From contig NZ_QGLF01000002.1 of the NCBI RefSeq assembly GCF_003173055.1, forward strand, positions 186,322 to 250,321: a stretch of 64,000 nucleotides of DNA. The letters run 5' to 3'. Below, in pieces: positions 52,878 to 61,940 of this stretch; positions within the stretch are counted from its first letter, which is position 1, and every line of letters starts with the position of its first letter. A program made the translations under genes and the position numbers. Under the pieces are notes generated by a model, which was not told the origin of the DNA, did not search any database, and was given only the letters and a program-made list of their open reading frames with translations. The DNA is from Zavarzinia compransoris (GTDB lineage Bacteria; Pseudomonadota; Alphaproteobacteria; Zavarziniales; Zavarziniaceae).

Positions 52878-53825
52878 GTGTTCCGCGGGGCGATATCGGA
52901 CGGCGACCTGCGCCTTCTGCGTGTCTTTCGCACCGTGGTCGAGAACGGCGGCTTCACCGCGGCCGAAGTGGCGCTGAACAAGTCGAAATCGGCCATCAGC
53001 CTGGATATCGCCCATCTCGAACAGCGCATGGGCACCAAGCTGTGCGTGCGCGGGCGCAGCGGCTTCCGCCTGACCGACGAGGGGCAGATCGTCTATCTCG
53101 CCTCGCTGCAATTGTTCACCGACGTCGAGAAATTCCGCGACCGGGTGGCGACGGCGGTGAAGGCCCTGACCGGGCGGGTGTCGCTCCTTCTGGTCGACAA
53201 TCTGGTCTCGGTCGCGGCCGGGCCGATGACGCGGGCGATCGGCGATTTCGCCAAGCGCCACGGCAAGGTCGAGATCGTCATGGATTCGGCGACGCCGGCC
53301 GGGGTCGAGCAGGGCATCCTGGACGGCGAGGCCGATCTCGGCGTCTCGGTCGTGCCGCGCGAATTGTCGTCGATCGAGATGATCCCGCTGTTCCGCGAGG
53401 AATTGCGCCTCTATTGCGGGCGGAACCACGAATTGGCGCAAGCCGGGCTGGACGGGCTGACGGCGGAGGCGGTGAAGCAGCACCGGCTGGTCATGCCCGG
53501 CGTGACCGAGGATCCGGATTTCGCCGCCCTGGCCGGCGGTTTCCGCACCGATGCGCGTTCGAGCAATATCGACGCCCGCATCCTTCTCGTTCTCAGCGGG
53601 GCCTTTCTCGGTTTCCTGCCGCCCCATTTCGTTGCCCCCTGGGTCGAGAGCGGCGAATTGCTGGAAGTCCTGCCCAGGCACTTCCGCACCGAGAACACCT
53701 TCTATGTGCTGTTCAAGAAATCGGCGCGGCAGAGCGCGGCGGCCCAGGCCTTTCTCTCCATCCTCCTGGCCAGTTTCGAGAAGGCGAAGCGGATGGAGAT
53801 CTCGAAACTGGGCCAGTTGGCGTGA
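52878..53825 (+). CDS. LysR-family transcriptional regulator
   Basis: 315 residues from the GTG at 52878. DLRLLRVFRTVVENGGFTAAEVALNKSKSAIS is the winged helix-turn-helix (recognition helix around KSKSAISLDIAHLEQRMG), followed by a two-lobed effector domain from residue about 95. The frame is open for 12 more codons to a CTG at 52842, which has GGAGG five bases before it, while the GTG has none; the true start may be that CTG. Probably controls the divergent polyamine-type importer. Confidence 0.85.
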   Translation: MFRGAISDGDLRLLRVFRTVVENGGFTAAEVALNKSKSAISLDIAHLEQRMGTKLCVRGRSGFRLTDEGQIVYLASLQLFTDVEKFRDRVATAVKALTGRVSLLLVDNLVSVAAGPMTRAIGDFAKRHGKVEIVMDSATPAGVEQGILDGEADLGVSVVPRELSSIEMIPLFREELRLYCGRNHELAQAGLDGLTAEAVKQHRLVMPGVTEDPDFAALAGGFRTDARSSNIDARILLVLSGAFLGFLPPHFVAPWVESGELLEVLPRHFRTENTFYVLFKKSARQSAAAQAFLSILLASFEKAKRMEISKLGQLA

Positions 53826-53831
53826 CCAGGG

Positions 53832-55439
53832 TTACATGCGGAAGACGCCGAAATGCGGCCGCTCGATCGGCCGGTTCAGGGTCGCGCTGAGGGTGATCGC
53901 CAGCGCGTTCCGGGTATCGACCGGGTCGAGGATGCCGTCGTCCCACATTTCCGAGGTCGAATAATAGGCGCTGGACAGGCGGCGGTAATCGTCGAGGATC
54001 GGTTCCCGGATCGCCGCCACCGCCTCGGCCGAGAGGGTGTCGCCGCCGCGCGTCGCCTGTTTCACCTTGAGGTCGGTCAGGACATTGGCGGCCTGGTCGG
54101 CGCCCATGACCGAGATCTGGCTCTGCGGCCACATGAACAGGAAGCGGGGATCGAAGGCCCGGCCCGACATGCCGTAGTTGCCGGCCCCGAACGAGCCGTT
54201 CACGATCAGGGTGAGCTTCGGCACTTCGAGGCCGGAGACCGCCATGATCATCTTGGCGCCGTCCTTGGTGATGCCGCGATGCTCGTATTCGCGGCCGACC
54301 ATATAACCGGTGATATTTTGCAGGAACAGGATCGGGGTGCGGTTCTGGTCGCACAATTGCATGAAATGGGCGCCCTTCAGCGAACTGTCGTTGAAGAGCA
54401 CGCCGTTGTTGCCGATGATCCCCACCCGCATGCCATAGAGATGGGCGAAACCGCAGACCAGCGTGGTGCCATAGGCCGGCTGGTATTCGTGGAAGCGGCT
54501 GCCGTCGACGAGGCGGGCGATCACTTCCCGCATGTCGAACTGCACCTTGATGTCGCGCGGGATGATGCCGTAAAGCTCGGCCGGGTCGTAATGCGGCGCT
54601 TCGGGGGCGATGCGTTCGATCTTCAGTTTTTCCGCCCGCTTCCAGGTGCCGACGATGTCGCGGGCAATCGCAATCGCGTGCATTTCGGTGTCGGCCGGGT
54701 AATCGGCGGTGCCGGAGATCTGGGTATGGGTGTCGCAGCCGCCCAACTCGTCGACCGTCACCACTTCACCGGTCGCGGCCTTCACCAGCGGCGGCCCGCC
54801 CAGGAAGATGGCGCCGGTGCCGCGCACGATGACGTTATATTCCGACAGGGCGGGGATATAGGCGCCGCCCGCCGTGCAATGGCCGAGCACGATGGCGACC
54901 TGGGGCACGCCCAGCTTCGACAGGGTGGCCTGGTTGCGGAAGATGCGCCCGGCCAGATATTTGTCGGCGAAGAGATCGGCCTGGAGCGGCAGGAAGCCGC
55001 CGGCGGAATCGCAGAGATGGACCACCGGCAGACGGTTTTCGATGGCGATGTCGAGGGCGCGGACGATCTTCTTCACGGACAGCGGATACCACGCCCCGCC
55101 CTTCACCGCCGGATCGTCGGCATGGATCACCACTTCCTGGCCGGCGACGATGCCGATGCCGGTGACGATGGCCGCCCCCGGCACGTCGCCGCCGTAAGCC
55201 TGATTGGCCGCCAGGGTGGACAATTCGAAGAAGGGCGTGCCGGGGTCGAGCAGGGCTTCGATCCGTTCCCGCACGCCCAGCTTGTTCTGGCGGGCGAGCC
55301 GGTCGAGATCGCGCTGCGGGCGCTCGAAGCGGGCCTTGCGGTGCTTCTCGCGCAGCGTTGCCGCAAGGTTCCGGTTGTGGAGGGCATTCGCCTGGAATTC
55401 GGGCGAGGCGGTGTCGATCAGGCTTTCGATCAGGCGCAT
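53832..55439 (-). CDS. Acyl-CoA carboxylase, carboxyltransferase (beta) subunit
   Basis: 535 residues. KLGVRERIEALLDPGTPFFE, GGAYIPALSEYNVIV, TGYMVGREYEHRGITKDGAK, NGSFGAGNYGMSGRAFDPRF and QISVMGADQAANVL are the signature blocks of methylcrotonoyl-CoA or geranyl-CoA carboxylase beta chains. Acts with the biotin carboxylase and carrier encoded just upstream. The TetR regulator and acyl-CoA dehydrogenase nearby fit leucine/isovalerate or acyclic terpenoid breakdown. Confidence 0.9.
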   Translation of the reverse strand: MRLIESLIDTASPEFQANALHNRNLAATLREKHRKARFERPQRDLDRLARQNKLGVRERIEALLDPGTPFFELSTLAANQAYGGDVPGAAIVTGIGIVAGQEVVIHADDPAVKGGAWYPLSVKKIVRALDIAIENRLPVVHLCDSAGGFLPLQADLFADKYLAGRIFRNQATLSKLGVPQVAIVLGHCTAGGAYIPALSEYNVIVRGTGAIFLGGPPLVKAATGEVVTVDELGGCDTHTQISGTADYPADTEMHAIAIARDIVGTWKRAEKLKIERIAPEAPHYDPAELYGIIPRDIKVQFDMREVIARLVDGSRFHEYQPAYGTTLVCGFAHLYGMRVGIIGNNGVLFNDSSLKGAHFMQLCDQNRTPILFLQNITGYMVGREYEHRGITKDGAKMIMAVSGLEVPKLTLIVNGSFGAGNYGMSGRAFDPRFLFMWPQSQISVMGADQAANVLTDLKVKQATRGGDTLSAEAVAAIREPILDDYRRLSSAYYSTSEMWDDGILDPVDTRNALAITLSATLNRPIERPHFGVFRM

Positions 55440-55440
55440 G

Positions 55441-55932
55441 TCAGGCGGTCTCGGCAGGCACGAGGGCGATCAGGGCGGCGCCCTTGTTGAAGGTCTTGCC
55501 GGCGGCGACATGCACCGCCTCGATGACGGCATCGCGCGGGGCCTTGATCGCGGTCTCCAGCTTCATGCTTTCGATCACCATCATCACCTGGCCGGCGGCG
55601 ACCGTATCGCCTGCCATTACATTGACCGCGACCACGGCGCCGGGCATGGGCGCGGCGATGGCATCCGCGCCGCCGCCGGCAGCGCCCCTGGCGAAGCGGG
55701 CCAGCGGTTCGCGATAGTCGATGCGGTGGGCCTTGCCGTTCAGGTGCACGAAGACCGTATCGCCGTCGACGGCGACCGCGATCCGCTCGGCCTTGCCGTT
55801 AACGGTGAGTATCTTGCCGGCCAGCGAGACGGGGATGGTCTCGGCACCGACCAGCAGGGTGTAGAGACCGTCGCCGGCGGGTGCGAGGCCCGCTTCGGCT
55901 TCCGCCTCGTCGATCAGGAGAAGGTGACGCAT
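55441..55932 (-). CDS. Biotin carboxyl carrier part of the acyl-CoA carboxylase alpha chain (separate reading frame)
   Basis: 163 residues from the ATG at 55932. C-terminal biotinyl domain with VIESMKLET (biotinylated Lys) and IAAPMPGAVVAVNV; N-terminal 80 residues match the linker (BT-like) part of fused alpha chains. In methylcrotonoyl- and geranyl-CoA carboxylases this is normally the C-terminal third of a protein of about 650 residues. Here it is split from the biotin carboxylase by a 163-bp gap carrying a large palindromic repeat; the frame is open through the repeat to 56037. May be a functional split subunit or a broken alpha chain. Confidence 0.75.
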   Translation of the reverse strand: MRHLLLIDEAEAEAGLAPAGDGLYTLLVGAETIPVSLAGKILTVNGKAERIAVAVDGDTVFVHLNGKAHRIDYREPLARFARGAAGGGADAIAAPMPGAVVAVNVMAGDTVAAGQVMMVIESMKLETAIKAPRDAVIEAVHVAAGKTFNKGAALIALVPAETA

Positions 55933-55988
55933 GGGGCGTTTCCGGTGGTTATCGATGGGGTCGCAGTGCTTGTTCTTGTTTGGGGGTT

Positions 55989-56086
55989 CCCCCTCACCCC
56001 CGCCCTCTCCCCCAAGGGGGCGAGGGAGCCCGACCACGCGGGCTGCAAGCCCTCGCCCCCTTGGGGGAGAGGGTTGGGTGAGGGGG
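55989..56086. repeat. Large interspersed palindrome between carboxylase subunits
   Basis: Left arm 55989-56026 and right arm 56050-56086 are inverted copies with few mismatches (CCCCCTCACCC, CCCTCTCCCCC and AAGGGGGCGAGGG blocks). A hairpin of this size and composition is typical of interspersed intergenic palindromes in GC-rich proteobacteria. Only one copy is seen in the window. Confidence 0.85.
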
Positions 56087-56095
56087 ACCTCCCGG

Positions 56096-57580
56096 TCAAT
56101 TGCGCCAGGCGCCGATGGCGGCGTGAAGGGCGGGAATGCGGTCGGCGGCGTCGCGCGTGGGGCGCAGGCTCAGGGTTGCGGCGGCCAGCAGGCGGCGGAT
56201 CTCGTCCGGCGTCGGGGCCGGCTCGGCGGCCAGATCGGGCCGGGCGTCCAGGGTGCCGGTATGGACCGCGCCGCCGGCAAACACCTCGTCCGCCAGCAGC
56301 CGGTCCAGGAAGGCGGCATTGGTCTCGCAGCCCAGCAGCACGAGATCGGCAAGGGCGGCGCGGGCGCGGGCGATCGCCTCCGCCCTTGTGGCGCCATGGA
56401 CGATCAGTTTCGCCAGCATGGGATCGAAGGCGGTGGTGACCGCCTGCCCCTTCGCGATGCCGGAATCGATGCGGATGCCGGGGCCGGCGGGCCAATCCAG
56501 GGCCAGCACCTTGCCGGTGGTGGGCACGAAGCCGCGCGCCGGGCTTTCGGCATAGAGGCGCAGTTCGATCGCATGGCCGTTGGACGGCACCTCGCCTTGC
56601 GCCAGCGGCAGCCTCTCGCCGGCGGCGACGCGCAACTGGATCTCGACCAGGTCGAGGCCCGTAATCTCTTCCGTTACCGGGTGTTCGACCTGAAGGCGGG
56701 TGTTCATCTCAAGGAAATAGAATTCGCCGTCGCCATAGATGAATTCGACCGTGCCGGCATTCCGGTAGTGCGCGGCGCGCGCAATGCCGGCGGCGGTTTC
56801 GCAGATGGCGGTCCGCTGGTCAGCGGTCAGGGCCGGCGAGGGGGTTTCCTCGACGATCTTCTGGAAGCGGCGCTGGACCGAGCATTCGCGCTCGTGCAGG
56901 TGGATGACGCTGCCATGGGCATCGCCCATCACCTGCACCTCGATATGGCGCGGGTTCTCGACGAAACGCTCGACATAGAGCCGGCCGTCGCCGAAATAGC
57001 GCTGGCCTTCCGAACGGGCGCGGGCGATTTCCTCGTCAAGCAGGGCAAGGTCGCGGACGATCCTCATGCCCTTGCCGCCGCCGCCGGCCGAGGGTTTGAT
57101 CAGCAGGGGCGCGCCGACCTGGCGGGCGCGCTCGGCGAAGGTCGCCGGGTCGTCGTCCTCGATCGCCGAGGGGGCGACGGGAAAACCCCGGTCGGCGACG
57201 AATTTCCGCGCCCGCACCTTGTCGCCCATCAGGTCGATGGCCTCGGGCAGGGGGCCGACGAAGGCGATGCCCGCCGCCGCCACCGCGCGGGCGAAGCCGG
57301 CGTTCTCGGACAGGAAGCCATAGCCGGGATGGATGGCGCCGGCGCCGGCCGCCCGTGCCGCCTCGATGATCTGGGCACCGTCGAGGAAGGCGGCGACCGG
57401 GGTCGGGCCCTTGATCTCGATGGCGATGTCGGCGGCGGCGATGGCGGGCGCGCCCTTGTCGGCGGCGTGGAAGACGATGGCGCCCTTCAGGCCCAGGCGT
57501 CTGGCGGTGCGCAGGATGCGAAGCGCAATCTCGCCCCGGTTGGCCACCAGGACGGTATCGAAGGGAAAGGGCTGGGTCAT
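56096..57580 (-). CDS. Acyl-CoA carboxylase, biotin carboxylase part
   Basis: 494 residues. LVANRGEIALRILRTARRLG, IHPGYGFLSENAGFARAV, LIKPSAGGGGKGMRIV (ATP loop), HIEVQVMGD, HERECSVQRRFQKIVEE, FLEMNTRLQVEHPVTE with ATP/bicarbonate residues. Fused alpha chains continue after IPALHAAIGAWRN into the linker and biotinyl domains; here a TGA stops the frame four bases before the palindromic insert region. First gene of the carboxylase operon, 20 bp after the TetR gene. Confidence 0.9.
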   Translation of the reverse strand: MTQPFPFDTVLVANRGEIALRILRTARRLGLKGAIVFHAADKGAPAIAAADIAIEIKGPTPVAAFLDGAQIIEAARAAGAGAIHPGYGFLSENAGFARAVAAAGIAFVGPLPEAIDLMGDKVRARKFVADRGFPVAPSAIEDDDPATFAERARQVGAPLLIKPSAGGGGKGMRIVRDLALLDEEIARARSEGQRYFGDGRLYVERFVENPRHIEVQVMGDAHGSVIHLHERECSVQRRFQKIVEETPSPALTADQRTAICETAAGIARAAHYRNAGTVEFIYGDGEFYFLEMNTRLQVEHPVTEEITGLDLVEIQLRVAAGERLPLAQGEVPSNGHAIELRLYAESPARGFVPTTGKVLALDWPAGPGIRIDSGIAKGQAVTTAFDPMLAKLIVHGATRAEAIARARAALADLVLLGCETNAAFLDRLLADEVFAGGAVHTGTLDARPDLAAEPAPTPDEIRRLLAAATLSLRPTRDAADRIPALHAAIGAWRN

Positions 57581-57599
57581 GTCCTGTCGGTCTTTGTTT

Positions 57600-58241
57600 T
57601 CAGGTTTTCGCCGGAATGCCGATGCCGCCGTAGATCAGGGCGGTGACGGCCTTGGCCGTCTCGTCCACGTCGAGCTTGCCGTCGCCGTTCACATAGGGCC
57701 AGGCGATGTGCTCGATCGCGCCGAAGATGACGTTGCGCACCAGGCGGGGCGAGGCATCCGCCTTCACCTCGCCCTGCCCGATGCCCGCCTCGATCAAGGC
57801 GGTCAGGACCGACACATAGCGCCGGTTCAGATTCTGGATGGCGGAACCCTTGTAATCGCTGGCGACCCGGACTTCCGACAGGAACAGCCGGCACAATTCC
57901 CGGTCGGCGACGAAATTGCCCAGGTGGCGCCGGATCAGGGCGTGCAGCCTGTCCTCGAAAGTGGCGCCGTTGGCCGCCTCCTTTTCGAGGGCGGCGACGA
58001 CACGCTCGTAGAAGGCTTCGAGCACGCGGTACAAGAGGTCGCGCTTGTTGGAGAAATAGCGATAGATCAGGCCGTCGGAAATCTCGGCGGCGCGGGCGAT
58101 CTCGGCGATGGAGGCGGCTTCATAGCCCTTGGCGCCGAAGACGGCGGTCGCGGCCTCGACGATCGCGTCGATCCGGTCCTGCATGCGTTTGGCGCTGATG
58201 ACCGGCATGGCCGTCATTCTCCCCCTTGTCTCCGTCGCCAT
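57600..58241 (-). CDS. TetR-family repressor
   Basis: 213 residues. DNA-binding domain IDAIVEAATAVFGAKGYEAA, SIAEIARAAEISDGLIYRYFSNKRDLLY; C-terminal ligand domain unrelated to known groups at sight. It stands in front of the carboxylase genes and divergent from the acyl-CoA dehydrogenase, so probably controls both with an acyl-CoA as signal. An ATG at 58208 (MPVISAKRMQD) is an alternative start. Confidence 0.88.
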   Translation of the reverse strand: MATETRGRMTAMPVISAKRMQDRIDAIVEAATAVFGAKGYEAASIAEIARAAEISDGLIYRYFSNKRDLLYRVLEAFYERVVAALEKEAANGATFEDRLHALIRRHLGNFVADRELCRLFLSEVRVASDYKGSAIQNLNRRYVSVLTALIEAGIGQGEVKADASPRLVRNVIFGAIEHIAWPYVNGDGKLDVDETAKAVTALIYGGIGIPAKT

Positions 58242-58243
58242 AT

Positions 58244-58256
58244 TGAATATGCTTCA
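58244..58256. promoter_or_regulatory. Candidate TetR operator
   Basis: TGAATATGCTTCA (TGAA-N5-TTCA) in the AT-rich patch directly before the TetR start and 67 bp before the acyl-CoA dehydrogenase start. Placement suits a repressor controlling both genes. Confidence 0.45.
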
Positions 58257-58322
58257 TTTTAATCGTGTCAACCGGGGACATGCGGAAAAACAGCGCCACC
58301 CCGGCCGGGAGGAGAGACCAGC

Positions 58323-59540
58323 ATGAATGCGTCTGCGTCGGCCGCGGCCGATTTCGGGGTGAACGGCGCCGGCCTGAACGGCTTTCGCCTGACCCCGGAC
58401 CAGCAGGAAATCCTGGATCAGGCCGACAGGTTCGGCCGGGGCGAATTGTTCGACCTGGCGCCGAAGATGGACAATGACGAATGGTGGCCGCCCCAGGTGA
58501 TGCCGGCGCTGGCCCGCATGGGCTTCCTCGGCGTCACGGTCGAGCCGGACCTGGGCGGGGCCGGCGCCGATTTCTTCACCTCGGGGCTGATCGCCCAGGG
58601 GCTGGCGCGCTGGAATCACGCGGTGGCCCTGTCCTATGTCGCCCATGAGAACCTGTGCCTGAACAATATCGCCCGGAACGGCAATGCCGCGATCCGGGCG
58701 CGCTACCTGCCCGGCCTGATCGACGGGACCAAGATCGGCGCGCTCGGCCTGACCGAGCCGGGGGCCGGTTCCGATGCGCTGGGCTCGATGGCGACGACGG
58801 CGCGGCGCGAGGGCGACCATTACATCCTGAACGGCCGCAAGCTCTATATCACCAACGGCCCGGTGGCGGATTACCTGCTGGTCTATGCCAAGACCGACAA
58901 GGCGGCCGGCGCCAAGGGTATTTCCGCCTTCGTGATCGAGAAGGATTTCCCCGGCTTCCAGGTGGCGCAGAAGCTGGACAAGATGGGTTTCCGCGGCTCG
59001 ACCACGGCGGAACTGGTGTTCGACGATTGCCGCGTGCCGGCGGAAAACCTGGTCGGGGTCGAGAACCGGGGGGTTGCGGTCGTCATGTCCGGCCTCGACC
59101 TCGAACGCGCCATCGTCGCCATGATCAATCTCGGCATGGCGGAACGGGCCTTCGACCTTGCGCTTGACTATGCCAAGACCCGCGAGCAGTTCGGCCGCAA
59201 GATCGGCGAGTTCCAGATGATCCAGGCGAAGTTGGCCGAGATGTGGACCACGATCGAAACCATGAAGACTTTCTGCTACCGCACCCTGGCGGAGGCGAAC
59301 GGCCTGGAGGAAGGCGCCGGCGGCCGCGGCGACATTCACAAGCTGACGGCGGCCTGCATCCTCTATGCCGCCGAAGGCTGCACCCGCGTGGTCTCGGACG
59401 CGGTGCAGATCTTCGGCGGCGCCGGCTATATGCGCGAATCCGAGGTCAACCGCCTCTACCGCGCCTCCAAGCTGCTGGAGATCGGCGCCGGCACCTCGGA
59501 AGTGCGGAAGCTGATCATCGCCGGTGAATTGCTGAAGTAG
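58323..59540 (+). CDS. Acyl-CoA dehydrogenase
   Basis: 405 residues. FAD-binding GALGLTEPGAGSDALGSMAT, INGPVADYLLVYAKTD-like TNGPVADYLLVYAKTD, AKTREQFGRKIGEFQMIQAK and MRESEVNRLYRASKLLEIGA with the Glu of the RExEVxRLYR motif as probable catalytic base. Close to isovaleryl- and citronellyl-CoA dehydrogenase types, which supply the substrate of methylcrotonoyl- and geranyl-CoA carboxylases. GGGAGGAG lies before the ATG. Confidence 0.9.
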   Translation: MNASASAAADFGVNGAGLNGFRLTPDQQEILDQADRFGRGELFDLAPKMDNDEWWPPQVMPALARMGFLGVTVEPDLGGAGADFFTSGLIAQGLARWNHAVALSYVAHENLCLNNIARNGNAAIRARYLPGLIDGTKIGALGLTEPGAGSDALGSMATTARREGDHYILNGRKLYITNGPVADYLLVYAKTDKAAGAKGISAFVIEKDFPGFQVAQKLDKMGFRGSTTAELVFDDCRVPAENLVGVENRGVAVVMSGLDLERAIVAMINLGMAERAFDLALDYAKTREQFGRKIGEFQMIQAKLAEMWTTIETMKTFCYRTLAEANGLEEGAGGRGDIHKLTAACILYAAEGCTRVVSDAVQIFGGAGYMRESEVNRLYRASKLLEIGAGTSEVRKLIIAGELLK

Positions 59541-59546
59541 GCGCAA

Positions 59547-60587
59547 TCAGGCGGCGGGGCGTTGGGCCCCGCTGCTTTGGCCCCCGCTGCTTTGGTCGGT
59601 GAATTTGTCGAAACTGATGGCGGCGGGGGCAAGGCCCCGGCCGCGCAGCACGGCGATGGCGGCATCGATCATCGCCGGCGGGCCGCAGAGCGCGGCGGCG
59701 GCCGGCAGCGGCATCTCGGCCAGCGGCGCGGTGACCAGCCCGCGCTCCCCCGCCCAGTCGCTGCCCGCCGGCTCGGCGGACAGGATGAAACGCACCGTCA
59801 GGTCGAGTTGGCGGGACAGGGCGTCCAGCCGGTCCCGGGCATAGAGATCGGCCGCCGTCCGCGCCCCGAACAGCAGGGTCAGCTTGCGCCGGTCGCCCGC
59901 CGCCGCCAGGGTTTCCAGCACCGACAGCACGGGGCCGAGGCCGGAGCCCCCGGCGATGAAGAGGCCGGGCCCCGGCGCCTTCAGGCCGAAGTCGCCCCGG
60001 GGCTGGCCGAGGCTGATCGCGGTGCCGGCGCGGTCGCCGCCGAACAGCCAGCCGGTGAAGGCGCCGCCCGGGACATGGCGGATGATGAAGCGCGCGGTCC
60101 CGTCCCCTTGCGGCGCATGGGCGAAGGAATAGCACCGCCCCTCGGCCACGCCCGGAACCGACAGGGTGGCATATTGCCCGGCCTTGAAATCGATGGTGCT
60201 GTCCAGGGCGAGCGTGATGTCCTGGATATCATGGGTCAGCCCGTCCTGGCGCAGGATCCGGCCGGCGACGGTGCTGTCGGCCACGGCCAGGGGCTGGACC
60301 ACCACCGGCCCCTTGGGCACCGCCTGGCAGGCCAGGATGCAGCCGGCGGACAGTTCGTCCGCTGACAGCGTGTAGGAAAAGTCGGTCAGGGCGCGGATCT
60401 CGCCCTCGACCAGCCTGCTCTTGCAGGCGCCGCAACTGCCGACCCGGCAATTGCTGGGGTAGTCGACCCCGGCCTTCAGGGCGGCGCCCAGGATGGTGGC
60501 GCCTTTCGGGGCCTCGATCACCCGGCCCGAGGGGGCGAGGGTGATCGTCGGGGTTTCGGTCTTCCTGCCGAACAGCCTGCCGAACAT
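59547..60587 (-). CDS. Ferredoxin-NAD(P) reductase for the monooxygenase (2Fe-2S / FAD / NAD)
   Basis: 346 residues. N-terminal plant-type [2Fe-2S] domain: CRVGSCGACKSRL plus CILAC give four Cys; then the FAD domain with GRCYSFAHAP (RxYS type) and the NAD domain with FIAGGSGLGPVLSVL and CGPPAMIDAAI. The XylA/BenC-like one-component electron-transfer chain that serves XylM-type hydroxylases. C-terminal tail is short-repeat rich (SSGGQSSGAQ). Encoded 19 bp after alkB-like gene, same operon. Confidence 0.9.
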   Translation of the reverse strand: MFGRLFGRKTETPTITLAPSGRVIEAPKGATILGAALKAGVDYPSNCRVGSCGACKSRLVEGEIRALTDFSYTLSADELSAGCILACQAVPKGPVVVQPLAVADSTVAGRILRQDGLTHDIQDITLALDSTIDFKAGQYATLSVPGVAEGRCYSFAHAPQGDGTARFIIRHVPGGAFTGWLFGGDRAGTAISLGQPRGDFGLKAPGPGLFIAGGSGLGPVLSVLETLAAAGDRRKLTLLFGARTAADLYARDRLDALSRQLDLTVRFILSAEPAGSDWAGERGLVTAPLAEMPLPAAAALCGPPAMIDAAIAVLRGRGLAPAAISFDKFTDQSSGGQSSGAQRPAA

Positions 60588-60606
60588 GGCGTTTCCTCCC
60601 GTCCCG

Positions 60607-61761
60607 TTATTCGGCGGCGACCAGCGTGTCGCGCGGGGTTTCGCCGCGCAGGATGGCGCGCTCGGCCGGGGTGGCGTGGTTCGTCTCCCATTCCCGCACC
60701 TTGGGCGCCATCACCCGGAACCACAGCGGCGGCACGAAGGCGATCATGATCATGACGATATAGCCATAGGGCATGGTCGGCGCGTCCAGATAGGGCTTCA
60801 GGTCCCAGAACGGCTTGTCGCCATGGGCGTGATGGTCGGAATGGCGGGTCAGGTTGAACAGGATCTTCGAGGAAACCGCATGGTTGGAATTCCACGAATG
60901 ATCGGTGCGCACCTGGGTGCCCGGCACGCGGACGATGCCGTAATGCTCGATATAATTCACATATTCGAGCCAGCTCTTGCCGAACAGCGCGGTCGCGGCA
61001 TAGGCCAGGGCGCCGACGGGGCCGGCCGCCAGGGCGAAGAGCCCGGTGATGCCCGCCTGCATGGCCAGCCCGCGCAGGAACCGGTTGTCCCCATGCAGCC
61101 AGTGGCGGTTGCGCCGGGCCAGGCGGTCGCGCTCCAGGCGGAATTCGTTCCGATACTGGCCCCAGGCCGAGCGGAAGACGAAAGTATAGAGCGTCTCGCC
61201 CTTCCGCGAGGTCGCGGGGTCGTCATAGGTCGCGATATTCTTGTGGTGGCCATAGACATGCTCGATGCCGAAGGAGGCGTCATAGGCCGTCGCCAGCATC
61301 CAGCGCCCGAACAGCATGGACCAGCGGTCCCAGGTGCGGTGGGTCAGTTCATGGCCGACATTGATCCCGGCCACCCCCAGCATGGTGCCGACCGAAATCA
61401 TGGCGCCGGCAAAGGTGAAGCCCCCGGCCTCGGCGCGTGCCGCCAGCGCGTCATACCCCGTCGCCTGCTGCACCAGGGCGCCCAGGCCGAAAAGATCGCT
61501 GGCCGGGGCGGCCAGGAACCAGGCGAAGCCCAGCAGCATGAGGCCGATCAGGGGCAGCACGCCATAGAGCAGGGCATCCAGCACCCAGGTCTGGCCATAG
61601 TCCGGCTCGCTGGTGTCTGGGGCGAAGAACTGGTCGATGGCGCCGCCCAGGATCAGGGTCAGGGCCAGCCCCGTCCAGACGAAAGGCCCGCCCAGGAGCA
61701 GGCCGGCGGTGGTCGCGAGCACGATCGGATAGCACAGGAAAAATTGGCCGTAGCGAAGCAT
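60607..61761 (-). CDS. AlkB/XylM-type membrane monooxygenase
   Basis: 384 residues. Six helices and the di-iron histidine boxes NVGHELTHR, EHVYGHHKN, the substrate-type box NYIEHYGIVR, and LTRHSDHHAHGD. Hydroxylates alkanes at the terminal carbon or methyl groups of aromatics. The reductase of XylA type encoded with it hints at XylM-like or P450-independent alkane hydroxylation without rubredoxin; substrate not decided. The promoter has two GAGTATATACTC-like operators. Confidence 0.9.
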   Translation of the reverse strand: MLRYGQFFLCYPIVLATTAGLLLGGPFVWTGLALTLILGGAIDQFFAPDTSEPDYGQTWVLDALLYGVLPLIGLMLLGFAWFLAAPASDLFGLGALVQQATGYDALAARAEAGGFTFAGAMISVGTMLGVAGINVGHELTHRTWDRWSMLFGRWMLATAYDASFGIEHVYGHHKNIATYDDPATSRKGETLYTFVFRSAWGQYRNEFRLERDRLARRNRHWLHGDNRFLRGLAMQAGITGLFALAAGPVGALAYAATALFGKSWLEYVNYIEHYGIVRVPGTQVRTDHSWNSNHAVSSKILFNLTRHSDHHAHGDKPFWDLKPYLDAPTMPYGYIVMIMIAFVPPLWFRVMAPKVREWETNHATPAERAILRGETPRDTLVAAE

Positions 61762-61798
61762 GGTTCCCTCCCCATCAGGCAGCGGCAGCGGTTATTTA

Positions 61799-61828
61799 GA
61801 GTGTTTACTCGAATTAGAGTATATACTC
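61799..61828. promoter_or_regulatory. Two tandem palindromic operators before the monooxygenase gene
   Basis: GAGTGTTTACTC at 61799-61810 and the perfect palindrome GAGTATATACTC at 61817-61828, 18 bp apart, each followed by GAAT. They lie 38-67 bp upstream of the monooxygenase ATG, likely over its promoter. No regulator gene adjoins. Confidence 0.65.
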
Positions 61829-61940
61829 GAATCCGATTGTCAATGGCCTCGTTGGGGGCGGGCGGGCATCGGCAAATGCGATAAACCGGGCGGTGTCGGC
61901 GATGGCACCATCGGAGCGGAAGAGAAAAGGGATCCCGCGC

